Shown here piece by piece: positions 1-8,142 of a stretch of 64,000 bases of DNA. The notes under the pieces are model-generated. The model worked only from the letters and a program-made list of their open reading frames with translations, had not been told where the DNA came from and did no database searches. The DNA is from an uncultured Methanoregula sp. (GTDB lineage Archaea; Halobacteriota; Methanomicrobia; Methanomicrobiales; Methanospirillaceae): contig NZ_OY781872.1 in assembly GCF_963677065.1 (NCBI RefSeq), positions 2,351,419 through 2,415,418 of the forward strand, read 5' to 3'. Made by a program: the position numbers and the translations under genes. How positions within the stretch are numbered: the stretch's first letter is position 1; the number at the start of each line of letters is the position of its first letter.

Positions 1-680
1 CCCTTCTTCTGGGGGGGTTTACGCCCTTTTCCCGAAGGCGGGGAAAAATCGTCAGCCTCATCGTAATCCTGCATACGGGATCCCTTGTCTTTGAGTTCTT
101 CAGCAATGAGCGGAAGATGGGCATATTTTTTGGAGGGCATGGTGATCTGTGGTTCCGAACGCTGCGATGGTCTGGCCAGTTCATCGGCAACCAGGGGGAG
201 ATGGGCATACTTTTTCTGGGGTGCGGAGGGGATTGATATCGCCGGTTCGGGCAGATGATCGTCCTCGGACCAGGGATCCCATTCCGGTACGGGCTCCGCA
301 CCTGCGGGTTTTGCACCGGCAGATTTCCGTGGTTTTACAACAACGGATGTTGCAGGTTCGCGGGCAGGCGGATGAGCGGTCTTTGATCCGGGTTTTTTTG
401 ATGTCTCAAAGGGGGTGCCGCACCGGGTGCAGAACAGGGAGGCAGTATCAATTGCCTCGATGCCACACCCAGGACAGATAACGGGTACCGGTTCCCGGGG
501 TATTCGTGTGCCGCACCGGTTGCAGAATTCTGCCAGTTCATCGGAGACTATGGTTCCGCAGGAAGGACAGAGCGGATATTCCGGATCCGTCTCTTCGATA
601 ATTTCAGAACCGCACCGGTTGCAGAAAAGCGCTTCATCATCAGGCGCCGCTATCCCGCATTTCCCACATTTCCGGGTCAT
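1..680 (-). CDS. Zinc-ribbon protein, C-terminus beyond the left edge
   Basis: The frame reads from ATG at 680 leftward and is open to the window edge, so the protein is partial (at least 226 residues). Three zinc-ribbon pairs open it: cysteines 5/8 with 20/23, 38/41 with 53/56, and 69/72 with 84/87, each ending in CxRCG. A Pro/Lys/Ala-rich linker follows, then the peptide KKYAHLPL-V/I-A-D/E-EL appears twice (residues 156-168 and 184-196). Ribbons of this kind usually bind zinc and act as adaptor or sensor modules. The function is unknown and the missing end could hold the effector domain. A TATA-like box about 30 bases upstream suggests a short leader. Confidence 0.8.
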   Translation of the reverse strand, partial: MTRKCGKCGIAAPDDEALFCNRCGSEIIEETDPEYPLCPSCGTIVSDELAEFCNRCGTRIPREPVPVICPGCGIEAIDTASLFCTRCGTPFETSKKPGSKTAHPPAREPATSVVVKPRKSAGAKPAGAEPVPEWDPWSEDDHLPEPAISIPSAPQKKYAHLPLVADELARPSQRSEPQITMPSKKYAHLPLIAEELKDKGSRMQDYDEADDFSPPSGKGRKPPQKK

Positions 681-707
681 ATGTCAATATTAGATAAATC
701 AGGATTT

Positions 708-716
708 TGTATAAAT
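708..716 (-). promoter_or_regulatory. Putative TATA box of the zinc-ribbon gene
   Basis: On the reverse strand this reads TATTTATAC, centred about 30 bases before the ATG at 680. That is the usual distance from an archaeal TATA box to a transcript start close to the start codon. Inference from sequence only. Confidence 0.4.
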
Positions 717-753
717 ACTCTGATCAAAAAGCGATGATGTACGCGTATTGAAG

Positions 754-1164
754 TCATGCGGAACGGGGGGTTCCGGTCATTGGATCCTGGTAATATTTTC
801 CCTTGACCACACGCCGGACTCCGCCTTTGGGATTGTCCGTATCGCCAATGTAACGGGGAATAAAATGGCAGTGACAGTGCATGACCGTCTGCCCGGCAGC
901 AACCCCGATATTGTACCCGAGATTATAACCGGCAGGGGCATATTTCTCTTCAAGAATAACACGGCATTTTTCTGTCAGCTCGCTCATAGCCTGTTTCTCT
1001 TCAGGAGTGAGGGAAAAGTAATCCTGCGCATGGCGGAATGGTATGATAAGGAGGTGCCCTTTTGAGACCGGATAATTGTCCCAGATCGCATAACAGAGCG
1101 CATTTTTTGCAATAATTGTTTCTTTTAATGGTGTGCAGAACGGGCAGCCTCTTGAACGCTCCAT
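754..1164 (-). CDS. HIT family nucleotide hydrolase/transferase
   Basis: A 136-residue protein with the histidine triad HCHCH (H96, H98, H100) followed by FIPR, the catalytic signature of the HIT superfamily, which hydrolyses dinucleoside polyphosphates or nucleoside phosphoramidates. An N-terminal CPFC (C7, C10) is the half zinc site seen in many archaeal and bacterial HIT proteins. Length and layout are normal. It lies 73 bases downstream of the divergently starting region of the zinc-ribbon gene and is transcribed in the same direction, with its own upstream region shared divergently with purL. The exact substrate cannot be read from the sequence. Confidence 0.9.
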   Translation of the reverse strand: MERSRGCPFCTPLKETIIAKNALCYAIWDNYPVSKGHLLIIPFRHAQDYFSLTPEEKQAMSELTEKCRVILEEKYAPAGYNLGYNIGVAAGQTVMHCHCHFIPRYIGDTDNPKGGVRRVVKGKYYQDPMTGTPRSA

Positions 1165-1469
1165 GAATCGTAAACTCCTTTACCGGATTGCACGGTCAAC
1201 TCTTTGATTGTTACGGAACGGTATCCAAAAGTAATTTACCCATCAGATACCGGTATTGTCGGTTTTCCTCTACTATTCCCGTTTTGAAACGGGACCAATC
1301 TTACCTTGAGAATGCCGGAAATCCTGAATAAGGCCGATTCCTGTCCCGATACTTTTTTTCAAGAAACTCTATTAAAACAACGCTCCCGATCCTTCACGAG
1401 CAACCATACACCGCGTTCCTGCTCCGATATCTATTTTGTACCAAGCGATCAATTCTGTAGCAGGTACTT
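1165..1469. other. Divergent intergenic region between the HIT gene and purL
   Basis: About 305 bases separate two divergent genes, so promoters for both should lie here. AT-rich stretches occur near 1365-1380 and 1430-1445 on the purL side. A short forward reading frame starting near 1306 has no recognisable features and runs into purL in another frame; I do not call it. No riboswitch fold was recognised. Confidence 0.4.
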
Positions 1470-4409
1470 ATGGCATTTGTCCACCGGATTGAAGTCCGCT
1501 ACAAGACCGATCCCCGGCTGAAAGTCCGGACCGACAGGATCCGTTCTCTTGGTTTTTTTATTGACGAACTGCATCTCATCGATGTCTATACGATTGCAAC
1601 CAGTTCCCGTGATTTCACCAAAGAAGAACTGAGTGAGATCGGAGCCCAGCTCATCAATCCGGTTGTCCAGGAATTTGTGGTTGATGCCCCTACCGATGCC
1701 ATCTTTGACTATGCAATCGAGATCGGGTTTCTCCCAGGAGTTACCGATAATGTGGGGGCCACTGCCCGGCAGACAATCGAGGATTATTTCCAGTTCCGGT
1801 TCACGTACGGTGAAGCAGTGTACAGTTCCGGGCTCTTCTTTGTCCGGGGGAATCTTCCGGCGGATTCTGTCCGGAATCTGGCATCAGCTCTTGCAAATCC
1901 CCTCGTCAACCGAATACATATCAAATCAAGGAAGGAATACGGGACAACCGGCATGGATCCGGTTGTGCCATTTGTCGAACTTCACGAGCGGCTGAGTGCC
2001 GAAGAGGTTGATCTTGAGCTTAACGATGCCGCTCTTACCAAGCTTGGAAAAGAGGGTATATCCGATCCGGTAACCGGTCATCCGCGGGGCCCCCTTGCCC
2101 TTGATCTTGCCCAGATGCATGCAATACGGGACTATTTCCGGACCCTTGGAAGGAGACCTACGGACCTGGAACTCGAAGCTCTTGCACAGACCTGGAGCGA
2201 ACACTGCAAGCACACGATCTTTGCCTCGGCCATGGATGACGATGTTCCGCTGGGACTGTATAAAACCTATATCCAGGGCGCAACCAACAAAATCCGGCAG
2301 GAAAAGGGCGACAAGGACATCTGTGTCACGGTCTTTACCGATAATTCCGGGGCCATCCTTTTTGATGAGACCCATCTTGTGACACACAAAGTCGAGACCC
2401 ACAATTCCCCATCTGCGCTGGATCCGTTTGGCGGAGCCCTGACCGGTATCGTTGGTGTCAACCGTGATACAATCGGCTTCGGACTCGGAGCCAAACCTTG
2501 CATCAATGTGTACGGGTACTGCGTGGGGGATCCGGATACCGAACTCCCCCTCTACCGGGGAAAGGACAAAACCAATCCCATCCTCTCCCCCCGGAAGATT
2601 CTTGACGGCGTGGTGCACGGAATTGGAGTTGGCGGGAACTGCTCGGGCATTCCTACGCCCCAGGGCTGGTGCTGGTTTGATCCCCGGTACGGGGGAAAGC
2701 CACTTGTCTTTGCCGGCACGGTGGGTATTCTTCCCCGCGAACACGAAGGAAGAAAACTCTATGAGAAGAAAGCCGAGCCCGGCGACCTTATCGTAGTTGT
2801 CGGAGGCAGGGTTGGGAAAGACGGCATTCACGGGGCTACATTCTCCTCCGAAGCCCTGGATCCGGCAAGCCCGGTCACTGCAGTCCAGATCGGGGATCCC
2901 ATAACCCAGAAAAAATTCTCCGATGTCATAGTCAAGGAAGCCCGGGATCTCGGGCTGTACCGGAGCATAACCGACAACGGCGCCGGAGGTATCTCATGTT
3001 CGGTAGCCGAGATGGCAAAAGAGTGCGGAGGATGCGAGGTACAGCTGGAAAAAGTCCCCCTCAAGTATCCCGGTATGGCACCGTGGGAGATCTGGATCTC
3101 GGAATCGCAGGAGCGTATGACGCTTGCGGTTCCACCGGAGAATATCGATGCATTCATGGAGCTGATGCAGCGGCGGGAGGTTGAGGCAACGGTTATTGGA
3201 ACATTTACCCATTCCGGGAAATGCATTGTTCTCTATGACAACCGGGTTGTCATGGATATCAGCCTTGAATTCCTGCATGACGGGCTCCCGAAAAAGCTCC
3301 TGACAACCACATACACAAAGAAGGTATTCCCGGAACCGGATGCTGCATGTCCTGAACGGCTTGACAGTACGCTCATCGCTATGCTGAAGCGCAAGAACCT
3401 CTGTTCCCACGAGTTCATCTCCATCCAGTATGACCACACGGTCCAGGGTGGTCATGTGCTTGGGCCCGTACAGGGAAAAGGCCGGGTCCAGTCAGCAGCC
3501 TCGCTCACCAAAGTACTGCCGGGTTCAGGAAAAGGCGTAGGTCTGTCGCAAGGGCTCTTCCCGTCCTATTCCGAGATTGACCCGTACCGGATGGCAGCCG
3601 CATCCATCGACCTGGCTGTCCGCGGGCTCATTGCCATCGGCGTTCCTTTGGATTCGATTGCGATTCTTGATAACTTCTGCTGGTGCTCATCGGATGATCC
3701 CGAACGTCTCGGGCAGCTGAAACTTGCCGCGCAGGCGTGTTATGACATCTCGACTGCGTTTGGCACTCCGTTCATCTCCGGCAAGGACAGCATGTTCAAC
3801 GACTTTTCCGGGTTCGATGAGAAGAACAACCGAATAAAGATCTCAGTCCCCCCAACATTGCTCGTCTCATCCATCGGGGTTCATCCCGATGTTGTCAAAT
3901 CCGTATCCCTGGATGCAAAAATTCCGGGAGATCTTGTTTACCTGATCGGGGAAACAAGGGAGGAACTTGGCGGTTCGGAATACTTTATCCATCTCGGCTG
4001 CCCCGGCAACAATGTCCCGGCCCTGGATGCGGCCCGGATGAAATCCTGTTACCAGAGGCTGACCGATGCGATCACCCATGAATACATTGCATCGGCTTAT
4101 CCTGTTACTCACGGCGGACTCGGTATTGCCCTTGCAAAAGTAGCAATTGCCGGCCGGCTCGGCATGGATATCACGCTTCCCAAGGGAATGCGGCCCGATT
4201 ATTTCCTCTTCTCGGAATCTCTGGGCCGGTTTGTCGTAACGGTTGCCCCGGATAAAAAACGGGCATTCGAACAGGCTCTTGGTCCCGATGCAATGCTGAT
4301 CGGACGGGTAACGCAAAGTACATTCCGGGTTACCGGTGAGACTCTCCTCATTGATCTTCCGGTGAAAGAACTGGAATCCGCATACAAAGCCCCGTTCGGG
4401 AGGTACTGA
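1470..4409 (+). CDS. purL: Phosphoribosylformylglycinamidine synthase, PurS-PurL fusion
   Basis: FGAM synthase catalytic subunit of de novo purine synthesis; it converts FGAR to FGAM with ATP and ammonia from PurQ. At 979 residues it is much longer than the roughly 720-residue archaeal PurL. Residues 1 to about 150 contain two beta-alpha-beta halves (starting near VHRIEVRYK and FDYAIEIGF) that look like two PurS subunits in tandem. The linker and the family signature TWSEHCKHT follow near residue 245, then the two AIR-synthase-like halves with GVGGNCSGIP, DNGAGG and GKDSM. The start at 1470 is preceded by AGGT. The stop is one base before the purQ start, so the two are translationally coupled. 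A separate purS would be redundant here. Confidence 0.93.
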   Translation: MAFVHRIEVRYKTDPRLKVRTDRIRSLGFFIDELHLIDVYTIATSSRDFTKEELSEIGAQLINPVVQEFVVDAPTDAIFDYAIEIGFLPGVTDNVGATARQTIEDYFQFRFTYGEAVYSSGLFFVRGNLPADSVRNLASALANPLVNRIHIKSRKEYGTTGMDPVVPFVELHERLSAEEVDLELNDAALTKLGKEGISDPVTGHPRGPLALDLAQMHAIRDYFRTLGRRPTDLELEALAQTWSEHCKHTIFASAMDDDVPLGLYKTYIQGATNKIRQEKGDKDICVTVFTDNSGAILFDETHLVTHKVETHNSPSALDPFGGALTGIVGVNRDTIGFGLGAKPCINVYGYCVGDPDTELPLYRGKDKTNPILSPRKILDGVVHGIGVGGNCSGIPTPQGWCWFDPRYGGKPLVFAGTVGILPREHEGRKLYEKKAEPGDLIVVVGGRVGKDGIHGATFSSEALDPASPVTAVQIGDPITQKKFSDVIVKEARDLGLYRSITDNGAGGISCSVAEMAKECGGCEVQLEKVPLKYPGMAPWEIWISESQERMTLAVPPENIDAFMELMQRREVEATVIGTFTHSGKCIVLYDNRVVMDISLEFLHDGLPKKLLTTTYTKKVFPEPDAACPERLDSTLIAMLKRKNLCSHEFISIQYDHTVQGGHVLGPVQGKGRVQSAASLTKVLPGSGKGVGLSQGLFPSYSEIDPYRMAAASIDLAVRGLIAIGVPLDSIAILDNFCWCSSDDPERLGQLKLAAQACYDISTAFGTPFISGKDSMFNDFSGFDEKNNRIKISVPPTLLVSSIGVHPDVVKSVSLDAKIPGDLVYLIGETREELGGSEYFIHLGCPGNNVPALDAARMKSCYQRLTDAITHEYIASAYPVTHGGLGIALAKVAIAGRLGMDITLPKGMRPDYFLFSESLGRFVVTVAPDKKRAFEQALGPDAMLIGRVTQSTFRVTGETLLIDLPVKELESAYKAPFGRY

Positions 4410-4410
4410 A

Positions 4411-5274
4411 ATGGCTGCCCTGCACAGAAAGACCGGAATAGCAAAACCGGAAAAAAGCGTTCCGGAAGAGGAGAAGATTCCGGATAAGGCTCTTATCCTG
4501 AGCGGATTCGGGATAAACTCCGAGATGGAAACCCGAGAAGTACTTGCCCGGGCCGGGATGGATTCCGACATCGTCCATATCAACGATCTCATCGATGGCA
4601 GGAAACGAATGGCGGATTACCGGCTGCTCGTTTTCCCGGGCGGTTTCTCCTATGGCGACGATACCGGTGCCGGTAATGCTTATGCCAACCGGGTCAGGAA
4701 CAATCTCTGGGATGATCTCGAAACATTCCTTGACGGGGACAACCTGGTTCTTGGCATCTGCAATGGTTTCCAGATCCTCGCAAACCTTGGCCTTGTCCCT
4801 GCCTTTGACCGGAAATACGAACGGGATATCGCCCTTATGCCCAACCGGAAAGGCGTGCTGGAATGCCGGTTTGTGACCCTGAAACCCGCAGCGGAGAATC
4901 TCTGGACCCGGGGAATCGATCGGATCTACTGTCCGGTGGCTCACGGTGAAGGTAATTTTTCCTGTTCGAAGGAGACGCTCCAGCAGTTGAAACGCCGTGG
5001 GATGATAGCATTCACCTATGTAAGAGAGGACCTGAGCCCGGCTGATGGCGAATACCCCTACAATCCCAACGGGTCGGTTGGCGATATTGCAGGCATTACA
5101 TCGGCAAGTGGCAAAGTGCTCGGCCTTATGCCGCATCCAGAACGGGCAATGGAATTTGTCAATCTCTATGACTGGCCCCTGCAGAAAGAACAGATGAAGA
5201 GAAACGGCATACCGGTTCCTTCTGAATCGCTCAATATGCGGTTGTTCCGGAATATCGTGGATTATTTCCGGTAA
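4411..5274 (+). CDS. purQ: FGAM synthase glutaminase subunit PurQ
   Basis: Class I glutamine amidotransferase that supplies ammonia to PurL. The nucleophile cysteine lies in LGICNGFQ and the catalytic His-Glu pair in MPHPERAMEF. At 287 residues it is longer than the usual 225, with about 25 extra basic/acidic residues before the first strand (ALILSGFG); the larger form goes with the long PurL type. It starts one base after the purL stop. Downstream there is an eight-T run and a convergent gene, so the transcript probably ends directly after it. Confidence 0.93.
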   Translation: MAALHRKTGIAKPEKSVPEEEKIPDKALILSGFGINSEMETREVLARAGMDSDIVHINDLIDGRKRMADYRLLVFPGGFSYGDDTGAGNAYANRVRNNLWDDLETFLDGDNLVLGICNGFQILANLGLVPAFDRKYERDIALMPNRKGVLECRFVTLKPAAENLWTRGIDRIYCPVAHGEGNFSCSKETLQQLKRRGMIAFTYVREDLSPADGEYPYNPNGSVGDIAGITSASGKVLGLMPHPERAMEFVNLYDWPLQKEQMKRNGIPVPSESLNMRLFRNIVDYFR

Positions 5275-5275
5275 A

Positions 5276-5286
5276 GCTTTTTTTTA
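5276..5286 (+). terminator. Oligo-T transcript end after purQ
   Basis: A run of eight T residues begins within four bases of the purQ stop, in the gap between two convergent genes. Archaeal RNA polymerase terminates at such runs without needing a hairpin. Confidence 0.45.
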
Positions 5287-5362
5287 AGAGATCAAATCGG
5301 GATCCGCCGCATCATCCTCGCGGGTAATCGTGTATGAAAAAAGGTAGGAGTTTCCGGTTATT

Positions 5363-6034
5363 TCAGGCTTTGACAACATTGATGTTGACAGAATATCCTG
5401 TCTCGTTGCCAGTCACCGGCTCCCAGGAACGCAGGTACGTTGCCGAGAACTTCTGGCTGCCCAGGTCTTTTGCAACAATGACCCATGTCCGGATACCACC
5501 GGCTCCGGTCATACCCTTGGATGCTGCATCCTGGGTGTAGTCCGAAGACTGGATAACCAGGCCATTTGAGACCGTGGCGTTCCACATAAAACCGGTTGTC
5601 GGGTTTTCAGCAAGCTGCACCGCAAAACGGGTGCCCTGTGCGATATCAGAACTCTTGCCATTATCAGCTTCAGTAAATGTCACCATTTTCTTGCCTGCGG
5701 GACCAGAAGTTGTTGCCGCTACCGTTGTATTGGTTTTACATCCCTCACCGCGATAGAGCGCCCACTCTTCGCAGGAAGTGCCATTGCCAAAGGTGCACAT
5801 GCCGTACTCGCTGCCATCAGCACTCTTTTTTATTTCAACGGTTGCTCCGGCAGCAACGCAGGCTGCCGATGCAGGATTGGGCAGATTCGCAACAGCAGTA
5901 GTTTGTTCTGCTGGCGGCACGGTTTTCTGGGGAGTTGTCTGGGTACATCCGCTGATGAGCAGGATGGATACAAGCACAACAAAAATAACGGCAATTGCCG
6001 GACCCCTATGCCCGGAACGCGGTGATGTTGTCAT
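5363..6034 (-). CDS. Lipoprotein with DUF333-like and chagasin-like (I42) domains
   Basis: A 223-residue exported protein. A hydrophobic segment (residues about 13-29) ends in the lipobox-like ISGC, giving a lipid-anchored cysteine near residue 30. A Cys-containing module from NPASAACVAAGA to EEWALYRGEC (about 52-95) resembles DUF333. The C-terminal 110 residues resemble chagasin/I42 inhibitors of papain-type cysteine proteases, with the loop NPTTGFMW near 140 and a final RSWEP motif. The likely role is inhibition of an extracellular protease; its target is unknown. It converges on purQ and seems monocistronic. Confidence 0.8.
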   Translation of the reverse strand: MTTSPRSGHRGPAIAVIFVVLVSILLISGCTQTTPQKTVPPAEQTTAVANLPNPASAACVAAGATVEIKKSADGSEYGMCTFGNGTSCEEWALYRGEGCKTNTTVAATTSGPAGKKMVTFTEADNGKSSDIAQGTRFAVQLAENPTTGFMWNATVSNGLVIQSSDYTQDAASKGMTGAGGIRTWVIVAKDLGSQKFSATYLRSWEPVTGNETGYSVNINVVKA

Positions 6035-6285
6035 ACTATCCGGTATAATCTGTTCTGTTAATAAAATACCTTTGAGTGAGAAAAAATTGGCACTTATCCT
6101 GATGGCGTATCCCTTTTAACAGTGAATGATCTCAATTGCCGGTGATTTTGGCAGTCCGCCGGGTTTTGCGCCGTTAACATGAAACACCAGAAACCAAGTA
6201 TTTCGAGGACGCAGTAAAATTTCAGGCACAGGAACATCCCGTCACCTTAATTAAGGATTGTCAGAAAAGCAACAAGAGAAGATTC

Positions 6286-7680
6286 ATGAAGATCTGTGTT
6301 CTGAACGGGAGCCCCAAGGGCCAGGAGAGCATCACGATCCAGTATGTACGGTTCCTGGAACAGGCATTTCCCGCTCATACCTTTGTGATTGAAGATGTAG
6401 GACAGAAAATATCCGCAATAGACGCCCGGGAAGAAGACTTCAAAAAAGTTATTCATTCCATCTCCTCTGCTGAGATCATCCTGTTTGCCACCCCGGTCTA
6501 TTACATGCTCGTGCCTGCCCAGCTCAAGCGGTTCATCGAACTGGTCTTCTCACGGAATGCGACCGGGGATTTTGACGGGAAATATGTAGCAGTCCTCACA
6601 ACATCCATCCATTTCTTCGATCATACGGCACATGCCTATCTCACGGGCATATCTGAGGATCTCGGCATGCAGGTCCTTGGATCGTTCTCAGCAAAAATGA
6701 ATGATCTGCTGGATGTCCAAAACCAGGAAGAACTCTTCCTTTTCGGCAAGATCCTATTTGAATCCGCAGGGAAACATCCAAAAATCCAGCGACGTTCTGT
6801 TCTTATACCGGTGAACGATGTCATCTACCGTTCCGGTGAAATCCCCCTGCCCTACGATACCGGTGGGAAATCTGTCCTGATCCTGACCGATGCTGCACCC
6901 GGCTCAAATCTTGAGAAGATGGTCCAGCGGGCTGCTGCCTGCTGTGGGCGGGCTGCATCTATCGTTTCCCTTGAAGAATCGGGAATGAAAGGCGGATGTC
7001 TCGGATGCTGCCGGTGCGCTTTCGACAATACCTGTGTCTACGATGACGGGTACGCCTTGTTCATGAAACGTGTTGTGGATCCGGCAGATATCATAATTTT
7101 TGCAGCGTCTGTGAAAGACCGGTATTTCTCGGCCCAGTTCAAGCAGTTCTTTGACCGGAGCTTCTTCCGGGGGCATGTTCCGGTTCTGACCGGAAAACAG
7201 ATTGCAGTCCTGGCCCAGGGCCCCTACACGCATGCATCACCCCTGCCGGAAATCATGATCTCATACGCGGATTTGCAGGGTGCCGGCTTTGCCGGTATGG
7301 TATCGGATGAAATTCCGGAGGTGGTTGATGAACGGATTGATTCGCTTATGGAAACCTGTATACGCCTTGCCAATGCAGGGTACGTTCCTCCTCGTCAGTT
7401 CCCCTGCATTGCCGGCCATAAACTCTTCCGGGACGAGATCTGGGGGGGGATGCGGGCGATCTTCCGGGCTGATGACCGGTATTTCCGGGCACACGGGGGA
7501 TATGATTTCCCGCAGTACCGGTATGCCCAAAGAATACGAACTGCCCTTCTCTCCATCGCCATGTCGGTGCCTTCGATCCGGAAGAATGCAGAACGAACCA
7601 TGAAACAGCACATGATTCAGCCACTCACTCAAGCCTTATCCACGAGCCCGGTGCTTGGACGGATAAAGGGAAAGGAGTGA
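6286..7680 (+). CDS. Two-domain NADPH-dependent FMN reductase / iron-sulfur flavoprotein
   Basis: A 464-residue cytoplasmic flavoprotein built from two flavodoxin-fold halves. The first begins MKICVLNGSPKG, the FMN phosphate loop of NADPH-dependent FMN reductases. The second begins near SVLILTDAAPGS (residue about 195) and carries the cysteine set CLGCCRC with a further Cys six residues on (about 238-250), the CX2CX2CX5C pattern of archaeal iron-sulfur flavoproteins. The first half lacks these cysteines, so this may be a duplicated protein with one cluster. A basic tail follows. It sits seven bases before the next gene. Substrate unknown; a role in oxygen or redox stress is inference. Confidence 0.8.
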   Translation: MKICVLNGSPKGQESITIQYVRFLEQAFPAHTFVIEDVGQKISAIDAREEDFKKVIHSISSAEIILFATPVYYMLVPAQLKRFIELVFSRNATGDFDGKYVAVLTTSIHFFDHTAHAYLTGISEDLGMQVLGSFSAKMNDLLDVQNQEELFLFGKILFESAGKHPKIQRRSVLIPVNDVIYRSGEIPLPYDTGGKSVLILTDAAPGSNLEKMVQRAAACCGRAASIVSLEESGMKGGCLGCCRCAFDNTCVYDDGYALFMKRVVDPADIIIFAASVKDRYFSAQFKQFFDRSFFRGHVPVLTGKQIAVLAQGPYTHASPLPEIMISYADLQGAGFAGMVSDEIPEVVDERIDSLMETCIRLANAGYVPPRQFPCIAGHKLFRDEIWGGMRAIFRADDRYFRAHGGYDFPQYRYAQRIRTALLSIAMSVPSIRKNAERTMKQHMIQPLTQALSTSPVLGRIKGKE

Positions 7681-7686
7681 ATCACG

Positions 7687-8046
7687 ATGACGGCCGAACC
7701 ACCGGAAGTAGATGCCAAAACTCTTTCAGCAGCATTTGTTCTTATCTTCCGGCAGGGCCGTTCGCCACCTTCTTGCCCGGCACCCGATGATATGGATATC
7801 CTCAACCGGATCCGCGATGCCGTGCCGGATGTATCGCCGGCAGCCTGCCGGGAAGCCCTCATCCGGGTCCGGCGACTTTCGTTCGATGCTGCTGAAGCAG
7901 GTCTTGGTTTTGTCAATGGTGAATACGGAATGGATGATGGAGCCCGCGTGCGGGCTGTTGCGGATCTCGAAAAGCGTGATCCAGGTTTCTCCCAGGCCGA
8001 GTACCGCACCGCATTCGAGGTCGGGCTTATGTGGGCTGGGCTCTGA
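7687..8046 (+). CDS. Conserved-looking hypothetical protein, 119 aa
   Basis: The start lies seven bases after the preceding flavoprotein stop, so the two are probably one transcript. The protein is soluble, mostly helical and acidic, without cysteine clusters, signal peptide or membrane segments. I do not recognise a family. Codon use and G/C-rich third positions match the neighbours, which supports a real gene. Confidence 0.6.
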   Translation: MTAEPPEVDAKTLSAAFVLIFRQGRSPPSCPAPDDMDILNRIRDAVPDVSPAACREALIRVRRLSFDAAEAGLGFVNGEYGMDDGARVRAVADLEKRDPGFSQAEYRTAFEVGLMWAGL

Positions 8047-8142
8047 AAAGCACAATTCCCGGCATGTGTACGGTCAAAGGATTTTTGTTGCCCGCCGGTC
8101 AACATACTCCCACCAATTCTCTCTCTTGATTACGGGGACCCG

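Noticed and set aside
1306..1521. Short forward open frame before purL
   Set aside because: It runs into purL in another frame, has no family resemblance and lies in the divergent promoter region.
1926..2831. Long reverse open frame inside purL
   Set aside because: It is antisense to a strongly supported enzyme gene; long opposite frames are expected in this G/C-rich codon usage.
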